Source: Bacteroidota bacterium
Lineage (GTDB): Bacteria; Bacteroidota; Bacteroidia; Chitinophagales; Chitinophagaceae
Length of the DNA stretch: 10,749 nt
Assembly: GCA_023392575.1 (NCBI GenBank)
Contig: JAEVYV010000011.1
Span: 1-10,749, forward strand
Reading direction: 5' to 3'
Positions 7,201 to 10,749 of this stretch are shown one piece after another. The notes beneath the pieces are model-generated. The model did no database searches and was not told the DNA's origin. It was given only the letters and a program-made list of their open reading frames with translations. Each line of letters starts with the position of its first letter. The stretch's first letter is position 1. Made by a program: the position numbers and the translations under genes.

Positions 7201-7657
7201 CAAACAATACATTGGCCACCAGCACACCGGCAATGCCCTGCCGGATCTGGCGGCGCAGGTTTTCGTGGTTGCCATCGTAATACACCAGCATTTTGTTGTT
7301 CACCAGTTTGGTCACCCCTCCGGTGTTTTGCCAGTCAATGCCCAGACCAATGTTGGATTGCATCATTTCGTCAAAGCTGTTGTACACAACAACATTGGCC
7401 CGGCGCTGCAGGCCGTATTCAACAAATTCTTCCAGTTGGGGCAACTCTCTTTCGGCTACCTGGGCCACGTATTTGCCCAGTTCCAGTCCGTCCTGGCTGA
7501 AGTAGGTATTAAAATTGTCCGTCTGGTAATACTTCCATTTGAATTTCTGGTACTGAACCCGGTTTTTGCCAAACTCCACGGCGTTCACCTGTGCATGTGC
7601 ATAGTTGGAAAAAAAAAGCAAGGAGGCACAGGCCATGCGGCCAATCAATTTTATCAT
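4223..7657 (-). CDS. Exported fusion: degenerate peptidase-MA-like domain, TolB-like propeller, Omp85-like outer-membrane barrel
   Basis: The protein has 1144 residues. Residues 1-22 form a signal peptide, with likely cleavage after AHA (20-22). About 23-290 resemble a gluzincin (peptidase-MA-like) domain: LPKWLTDGYIEYAGE (168-182) matches the helix that normally carries the third zinc ligand, here D174 in place of E, and the expected HExxH site reads RQGIAGV (139-145), so all metal and catalytic residues are gone. About 300-640 contain PD40/TolB-like blades (NYPILAWDGKGTRLAVVYNE at 351-370; TDIFVYKID; FSSNRPSPD; PYNIFLID). A charged linker (about 640-715) leads to a C-terminal beta-barrel (about 715-1144) with the Omp85/BamA-type NLRGF (1013-1017), NSEVRVPVF (1031-1039) and the terminal aromatic signature ending LGLDF. 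It is probably anchored in the outer membrane with the propeller on the periplasmic side. The role is unknown; a protein insertion or surface-assembly function is inference. The start ATG at 7655-7657 gives the clean signal peptide. Confidence 0.85.
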   Translation of the reverse strand: MIKLIGRMACASLLFFSNYAHAQVNAVEFGKNRVQYQKFKWKYYQTDNFNTYFSQDGLELGKYVAQVAERELPQLEEFVEYGLQRRANVVVYNSFDEMMQSNIGLGIDWQNTGGVTKLVNNKMLVYYDGNHENLRRQIRQGIAGVLVANVLFGDDLGEMAANQTLLDLPKWLTDGYIEYAGEEWSPDLDDKLKSALLSGDYNNFYQFAFAKPLLAGHAFWYYIGNKYGKSKTTYLLYLSRIYRNLNSATQRVAKKKFKAVLQDFMTEMSQMYYKDIRARRLVPKGQLSVTEEVGKKDFIRFNANPVPRSFAYAVVEFKQGKYSVTFHPNFVDRKVILQYGVRSRGDEINPNYPILAWDGKGTRLAVVYNEEGKNKLFVYDAVSQVKVVKQDLPQFTQVQDMKYMLDANTLILSAVKSGQTDIFVYKIDKQTVEQITNDVYDDLDASFVAFPGKTGIIFSSNRPSPDAPNTDTAISAQPYNIFLIDNWNKSEFKQITQLTKVKFGNARYPSQYNTSHFTFVSDENGINNRYAGFFRSERAGLDTLVFIGDEVLRNPPLQEVDSVLKEWDKSDIDSVGYVSITSDSTYVFPLTNYQSSLLETRTAGDNNLVSEVVRQGNYKFLYRLRVDENTLHRRNVSAKPTEYMKKVMDRQRIAAGRNEVIKPPVTDTSKRQSDFFQNEFQDEKRDSTSQLGRVFETQEIQPEPILKKAKLYEYRPPKFFNDYVVAGLNNTMFGVSKYQPYQGGQGPIEPANGNDLNGLIRMGTVDLFEDYKLSGGIRIAPNFRDNDILFEFTNLRKRFDWGFSYYRSSIQNVIDTSKGRDPNGIALVKQHSSYYLARLNYPFDRVRSVRLTVGPRFDRMIYPAVGLDATVRNIKQPDSLKTYGQFTLEYVYDNTINPTMNIWHGLRWKVYSDIFSQLNTKNTEGRFLFNVGFDARHYLPLYRNVIWALRAAGDFSWGNQKVVYYLGGVDGWLKFRDNLKFDQNTGELSYRYFDPNNTPDRDKDYAYQALAVNLRGFKQNIANGNNNVVINSEVRVPVFTTLFNKPINNAFLRNFQVVQFIDLGTAWNGRYDNFERPTSRYMDPQSPAVTVKLKAGGIGPFAGGYGFGARSTLLGYFVRFDVAWQMNGFFSGKPQTYLALGLDF

Positions 7658-7732
7658 AAACTAGATCTGATTTCTGATTTAAAAGCTCCCGATTTTGGAT
7701 TGTAAATTGCAACTAAAAATACAAAAATCCGC
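7658..7732. promoter_or_regulatory. Divergent intergenic region (promoters expected, none clearly readable)
   Basis: This 75-base A/T-rich gap separates the divergent large barrel gene (-) and the hydrolase gene (+), so a promoter for each must lie in it or just inside the genes. I looked for the Bacteroidota pattern TTTG and TAnnTTTG on both strands and found only imperfect candidates. A heptamer CTGATTT is repeated in tandem at 7667-7673 and 7674-7680. Neither start has a clear Shine-Dalgarno sequence. Confidence 0.4.
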
Positions 7733-8377
7733 ATGTTAACTGTTCAATCATTTACATTCAATCCTGTGCAGGAGAATACCTATGTGGTGTACAACGAAAA
7801 AGGTGACTGTTGTATTATAGATCCCGGCTGTTATTTTGCCTCCGAAGAACAGGAGTTGAAGGAATTCATTGAAAACAACAAACTAAAGCCCCAGTACCTG
7901 CTCAACACGCACTGTCACCTCGACCATATTTTCGGCAACCGCTTTGTGCATCAAACCTTCGGCCTCCCTTTGTATCTGAATAAGCTGGAAAAACCAGTGC
8001 TGGAACTAGGGCCCACTTCGGGGCAAATGTGGCAACTGCCTTTTGACAATTACGACGGCGAGTTGCATTACCTGGATGAAGGCGATGTGGTGCGCATTGG
8101 CGAGGATGAGCTGCACGTTTTGTTTACCCCGGGGCATTCTCCGGGAAGCATTAGCTTTTACAACAAGGAAGCAAAATTTGTGATCAGCGGCGATGTGTTG
8201 TTTCAGGGCAGCATTGGCCGAACGGATTTGCCGGGCGGCGATTTTACGGTTTTGGAAGAAAGCATCAAAACCAAGTTGTACACCCTGCCCGAAGACGTCA
8301 TTGTATACTCAGGGCACGGCGAATCAACCACCATTGGCGATGAAATGAAGGGAAATCCGTTTGTAAAAATGATCTGA
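7733..8377 (+). CDS. Metallo-beta-lactamase-fold hydrolase, glyoxalase II (YcbL)-like
   Basis: A 214-residue cytoplasmic MBL-fold protein, the usual size for short YcbL-type glyoxalase-II relatives. The metal-binding set is complete: THCHLDH with H60, H62, D64 and H65; H135 in TPGHSPGS (132-139); D154 in ISGDVLF; and H195 in YSGHGEST (192-199). GRTDLPGG (162-169) is typical of the glyoxalase II-like branch, which hydrolyses thioesters such as S-lactoylglutathione or related thiol conjugates. The true substrate cannot be told from sequence, and Bacteroidota often lack glutathione, so another thiol ester is quite possible. The start ATG at 7733 gives the normal N-terminus (FTFNPVQENTYVVYNE). 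It is a single gene with its own terminator downstream, divergent from the large barrel gene. Confidence 0.92.
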   Translation: MLTVQSFTFNPVQENTYVVYNEKGDCCIIDPGCYFASEEQELKEFIENNKLKPQYLLNTHCHLDHIFGNRFVHQTFGLPLYLNKLEKPVLELGPTSGQMWQLPFDNYDGELHYLDEGDVVRIGEDELHVLFTPGHSPGSISFYNKEAKFVISGDVLFQGSIGRTDLPGGDFTVLEESIKTKLYTLPEDVIVYSGHGESTTIGDEMKGNPFVKMI

Positions 8378-8414
8378 TTGTCTGAACCAGGATTTGAGGA
8401 GATGGTAAGGATTA
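8376..8414 (+). repeat. Left arm of an imperfect intergenic inverted repeat
   Basis: The segment beginning GATTGTCTGAACCAGGATTT (8376-8395) overlaps the hydrolase stop codon and runs on as a purine-rich GGAT/GATTA-type sequence to about 8414. Its first 20 bases match the reverse complement of 8498-8517 at 17 of 20 positions. GAACCAGGATTT-type intergenic sequence of this kind is, from memory, scattered through many Bacteroidota genomes. Confidence 0.65.
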
Positions 8415-8441
8415 AGGAGGAGATAAATCATTCCTATAGAC

Positions 8442-8472
8442 AAAGAGTCTTCCATTGTTGAAGACTCTTTTT
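8442..8472. terminator. Rho-independent terminator, probably bidirectional
   Basis: A perfect 11-bp stem, AAAGAGTCTTC (8442-8452) with GAAGACTCTTT (8460-8470), a 7-base loop CATTGTT, and a T-run to 8472. It lies between the convergent hydrolase (stop 8377) and flippase (stop 8523) genes, in the middle of the larger imperfect inverted repeat. With A-rich sequence before the stem it can act in both directions. Confidence 0.87.
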
Positions 8473-8480
8473 ATTTCAGC

Positions 8481-8525
8481 TAATCCCTTAATCCCCCAAA
8501 TCCCCGTTCCGACAATCCCCGTTCA
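8481..8525 (-). repeat. Right arm of the imperfect intergenic inverted repeat, with an internal 11-bp direct repeat
   Basis: Read on the minus strand, this arm holds GAACGGGGATT twice (8524-8514 and 8509-8499), a perfect 11-mer at 15-base spacing, followed by GGGGGATTAAGGGATTA. The first copy includes the last bases of the flippase gene and its TGA stop (8525-8523). The part 8517-8498 pairs with the left arm 8376-8395 at 17 of 20 positions. Confidence 0.65.
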
Positions 8526-10028
8526 GGCAGCAAAAAACTTTCCCACATAGGGCAGTTTTTGAAACTCCGATCGCTCCACATTCATGATCAACAGGGCAAA
8601 AAGCGCCATCAGCACCACGGCAGCCCCCCGGTTTACCCACGTGCCCAGGTTAAGCAATTGAAAAGCGGCGTGCACCCCGTACAGCGCCACGCAAATAACG
8701 ATATAGGCTACCAGTTTTTTCCAGGCATAGGGAATGCGGTAGTTCTTTTGGCCCCACACGTAGGAAACCACCATCATGCTGCCGTAGCAAAAAAACGTAG
8801 CCCAGGCGCAGGCCATATAACTGAAGTGCGGAATAAAAATGTAGTTGATGAGAAGCGTAACGGCCGCCCCGATCACCGTGATCCAGGCGCCGGCCATGGT
8901 TTTGTTGGAAAGTTTGTACCAGATGGACAGGTTGTAATAAATCCCCAAGAACATATTGGCCAGCAAAAGAATGGGCACCACTTTCAGGCCTTTCCAAAAA
9001 GTTTCGTTTTGGATAAAATATTTCCACACATCTAAAAACAGGGCGACTGCCAAAAACATAAAACACACCGTGATCACAAAAAACTTCATCACCCGGGCAT
9101 AGATCTTTTGGGGTTGCTGTCCTTGTGCGGCTGAAAAGAAAAAGGGCTCTGCTGCCATGCGGAAGGCCTGTACTGATAGGGAAATTAAAATGGCAAGTTT
9201 GTAACAGGCACTATACGTCCCTACTTCAATTTTGGCGGCCTGCTCCGAACTAACCGGAGCCCACCAGTTCAGCATGATGCGGTCAAAGGTTTCGTTGATC
9301 ATGCCGGCAAACCCGGCCAGTATAAGCGGGGAAGAATACAAAATGATTTCTTTCCAAAGTTTTGCATTAAACCGCCACCGGAAAGCCAGCAGTTCTTTGG
9401 ACAAAAACAGCAGGGTAAAAACCGATTGCGCCAGGTTGGCAATGATCACATAACCCACGCCAATTTCAGGGTTGTAAAACGTGCCGATAAAACTGTTGGG
9501 ATCTTCTTTTTGAATTTTGGGACAAACCGACAGAAAAAAGAAGGTCAGAGCTATGTTGACCAGGATGCCCGCAATGCGGACGGTGGCAAATTTTACCGGC
9601 CGGCCCTCGTACCGCAGCTTGGCAAAGGCCAGGGCCGCCAGGGCGTCAAAGGCAATGATGAAAGCACTCCAGGTAAAATACTCCGGGTGTTCTTTAATGC
9701 CAATGAGTGCCGCCAGTTGATCGTTGAATAAAATCAGCAGGGCGGTTAACACAGCGGTGCTGATGATCAAAGAAACCATGGACGTGTTGTACACTTCGGC
9801 TTCCTGTTCCTTGGTTTTGGAATAACGGAAATAGGCTGTTTCCAAACCATAGGTGAAAATAATATTGAGAAAAGGAATGACCGCATACACCAGGCTCATG
9901 TCGCCATAGGCCACGCCGGAAAGCGTCAGGGTGAGGTAAGGGGTCAGCAGGTAATTGAGAAACCGCGCCGCAATCGAACTGGCCCCGTACCACAAAGTCT
10001 GTCCTGCTAATTTTTTAATGCCGCTCAA
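8523..10028 (-). CDS. Oligosaccharide flippase family protein (MOP superfamily, Wzx-like)
   Basis: A 501-residue polytopic membrane protein with about 14 predicted helices, the normal size and topology for Wzx/polysaccharide-biosynthesis flippases of the MOP superfamily. These move undecaprenyl-diphosphate-linked oligosaccharides across the inner membrane for surface-polysaccharide or LPS assembly. Family features include the amphipathic N-terminus LAGQTLWYGASSIAARFLNY (8-27), the SGVAYGDMSLVYAVIPFLNIIFTYGLETAYFRY segment spread over residues 37-69, the cytoplasmic LRYEGRP (138-144), and the mid-protein LILAGFAG then NETFDRIML region that begins the second half of the repeat. It starts at ATG 10026-10028. 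No glycosyltransferase or polymerase gene lies beside it, so it is not part of a visible polysaccharide locus, and the sugar substrate is unknown. Confidence 0.9.
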   Translation of the reverse strand: MSGIKKLAGQTLWYGASSIAARFLNYLLTPYLTLTLSGVAYGDMSLVYAVIPFLNIIFTYGLETAYFRYSKTKEQEAEVYNTSMVSLIISTAVLTALLILFNDQLAALIGIKEHPEYFTWSAFIIAFDALAALAFAKLRYEGRPVKFATVRIAGILVNIALTFFFLSVCPKIQKEDPNSFIGTFYNPEIGVGYVIIANLAQSVFTLLFLSKELLAFRWRFNAKLWKEIILYSSPLILAGFAGMINETFDRIMLNWWAPVSSEQAAKIEVGTYSACYKLAILISLSVQAFRMAAEPFFFSAAQGQQPQKIYARVMKFFVITVCFMFLAVALFLDVWKYFIQNETFWKGLKVVPILLLANMFLGIYYNLSIWYKLSNKTMAGAWITVIGAAVTLLINYIFIPHFSYMACAWATFFCYGSMMVVSYVWGQKNYRIPYAWKKLVAYIVICVALYGVHAAFQLLNLGTWVNRGAAVVLMALFALLIMNVERSEFQKLPYVGKFFAA

Positions 10029-10049
10029 TGGGATATTTGATTTTGTATG

Positions 10050-10073
10050 ACACGAATTTAGAGCACGAATTAC
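10050..10073. repeat. Degenerate extra copy of the CACGAATT repeat
   Basis: ACACGAATTTAGAGCACGAA followed by TTAC copies the left part of the repeat at 10091-10122 with one change (TAGAG for TAGGG), then departs into AGGATTTTTAGGG. It is a direct partial copy about 41 bases outside the perfect left arm. The flippase start is 22 bases away. Confidence 0.75.
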
Positions 10074-10090
10074 AGGATTTTTAGGGAATC

Positions 10091-10122
10091 ACACGAATTT
10101 AGGGCACGAATTACACGAATTA
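10091..10122. repeat. Left arm of a perfect 32-bp inverted repeat
   Basis: The arm has three CACGAATT units: CACGAATT, TAGGG, CACGAATT, A, CACGAATT, A. It is the exact reverse complement of 10530-10561 over all 32 bases. It lies downstream (3') of the broken GxxExxY gene, 22 bases beyond its stop codon. Confidence 0.9.
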
Positions 10123-10143
10123 TTGTTCAAGGATTGAGATGAA

Positions 10144-10518
10144 TTAAAACACGATGCGTTTATAGGTAAAGGATTTTTGTCCAAAGTTGGCAATAATGCC
10201 AAGTGGCAGACCCGAGGCCTTTAAATAGTTAATGGTTTGTGCCATAAAGGAATCAACAATAAAAGACCTTGCTTTTACTTCCAAAACAATTTGATTGAAA
10301 ACGATAAAGTCTGCCGGATACTTATGGCGCAGAATCTTTTCCTAATACTCAATTTTAAATAATTTTTCTCTTTCATAGGAAATGTTATTGTCTTTAAACT
10401 CCAATTCTAAAGCTTCCTTGTAAACAGCTTCTTTAAAACCCATTCCCAATTCTCTGTGGACCTCCATGCAAATACCGACAAGCTTATAAGATTCTTCTTT
10501 TAAAATAATATCAGCCAT
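10144..10518 (-). pseudogene. GxxExxY protein (PDDEXK-like) interrupted by an in-frame TAG
   Basis: Read on the minus strand from ATG 10516-10518, the frame gives 58 residues, a TAG codon (10342-10344), then 65 more residues in the same frame to TAA 10144-10146. Joined, this is 123 amino acids plus the stop position, the normal length of GxxExxY family proteins. The naming motif G27-F-K-E30-A-V-Y33 lies before the stop. The PDDEXK-like residues lie after it: D70 in YPADFIV, and E80 and K82 in LEVKA. They are followed by AQTINYLKASGLPLGIIANFG and FTYKRIVF, also typical. The TAG stands where a lysine-like codon is expected (IEY-x-EKILRHKY), so one A-to-T change from AAG explains it. The family has no firmly established function. 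Two 60-base samples (10261-10320, 10381-10440) have 30-33% G+C, while 9601-9660 in the flippase has 67%, suggesting separate origin. Confidence 0.9.
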
Positions 10519-10529
10519 ATGCCATGTAT

Positions 10530-10561
10530 TAATTCGTGTAATTCGTGCCCTAAATTCGTGT
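10530..10561. repeat. Right arm of a perfect 32-bp inverted repeat
   Basis: The arm reads TAATTCGTGTAATTCGTG, CCC, TAAATTCGTGT, and is the exact reverse complement of 10091-10122. It lies 12 bases upstream of the GxxExxY start codon and 8 bases beyond the end of the cytochrome c peroxidase gene, so it may also overlap signals for both. Confidence 0.9.
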
Positions 10562-10568
10562 TATCAAT

Positions 10569-10749
10569 TTACTCCCTAAATCGCGGATTATTGATATACG
10601 AAGAGTCGCTCAGGGTGCGTAAAAAAGCAATAATATCATTTTCCTGGGCGTCGGTGAGGGAGATGCCGTTGGTGAGCAAAGGATCGAGGGTGGCGCTTTG
10701 GTTCACCCCGAAGCGGTAATGCTGGACCATCATCCGCATCACACTATAC
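10569..10749 (-). CDS. C-terminal end of a probable di-haem cytochrome c peroxidase (partial)
   Basis: On the minus strand the frame is open from the window edge to TAA 10569-10571, giving 59 C-terminal residues. It ends LDPLLTNGISLTDAQENDII then AFLRTLSDSSYINNPRFRE. The pattern of a short helical segment, D-P-L-L, a G-[I/L]-x-L-[T]-x-x-[E]-x-x-D-[I/L]-[I/L]-A-F-L-x-[T/S]-L-[T/S]-D stretch and a short N-P-R-F tail is typical of the end of bacterial CcpA/MauG-type peroxidases in Bacteroidota, which reduce hydrogen peroxide in the periplasm using cytochrome electrons. The haem-binding CxxCH motifs would lie upstream, outside the window, so the assignment rests on the tail only. Confidence 0.72.
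   Translation of the reverse strand, partial: YSVMRMMVQHYRFGVNQSATLDPLLTNGISLTDAQENDIIAFLRTLSDSSYINNPRFRE

Noticed and set aside
7658..7732. Divergent promoter pair with exact -33/-7 boxes
   Set aside because: No match good enough to place either box on either strand, so only the region is annotated.
10023..10090. Promoter for the flippase gene inside the repeat (TAAATTCG on the minus strand resembles TAnnTTTG)
   Set aside because: One base off the consensus and no TTTG at the -33 distance. The match arises simply from the CACGAATTTA repeat.
10050..10561. CRISPR array suggested by repeated CACGAATT units
   Set aside because: Units are 8 bases with 1-5 base spacing and the arms are inverted, so there are no spacers of constant length and no cas genes.
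10519..10719. 66-codon + strand open frame at the right end
   Set aside because: It lies across the CACGAATT repeat arm and antisense to the peroxidase tail, and shows no protein family features.

Overview
The window looks like a chromosomal stretch of a Bacteroidota bacterium, most likely of the Chitinophagaceae or a near relative. This rests on recognised families (a CreD-type envelope protein with its own winged-helix regulator, a DUF1361 protein, a Bacteroidota-style oligosaccharide flippase, a TolB-like/Omp85-like fusion protein, a GxxExxY protein framed by CACGAATT repeats) and on the lack of clear Shine-Dalgarno sequences at most starts. The lineage is inferred; no rRNA or tRNA gene is present to confirm it.

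Positions 1-4203 (+ strand) form one compact run of genes, probably one or two operons, all membrane-related. It holds the 3' end of a membrane protein, a winged-helix regulator, a four-helix membrane protein, CreD, another four-helix membrane protein, a small one-helix protein that may be frameshifted, a DgkA-type lipid kinase and a DUF1361 membrane protein. A strong hairpin terminator at 4174-4203 closes the run and also lies just past the end of the convergent gene.

Positions 4223-7657 (- strand) hold one very large gene for an exported three-part protein: a peptidase-MA-like domain that has lost its zinc and catalytic residues, a TolB-like propeller, and a C-terminal Omp85-type outer-membrane barrel. 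Across a 75-base divergent gap, 7733-8377 (+) encodes a glyoxalase-II-like metallo-beta-lactamase-fold hydrolase. It ends at a hairpin terminator (8442-8472) that sits between two arms of an imperfect inverted repeat. The convergent gene 8523-10028 (-) encodes a MOP-superfamily oligosaccharide flippase.

Positions 10050-10561 are a compact repeat-bounded unit: a GxxExxY (PDDEXK-like) gene broken by one in-frame TAG codon, AT-rich compared with its neighbours, and flanked by a perfect 32-bp inverted repeat built of CACGAATT units. The window ends (10569-10749, -) in the C-terminal part of a probable di-haem cytochrome c peroxidase.

Most of the window concerns the cell envelope. No defence system, prophage, CRISPR array or complete insertion sequence is visible. 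The items most worth a second look are the GxxExxY unit and its inverted repeats, the catalytically dead protease-propeller-barrel fusion, and the possible one-base frameshift in the small gene before dgkA.
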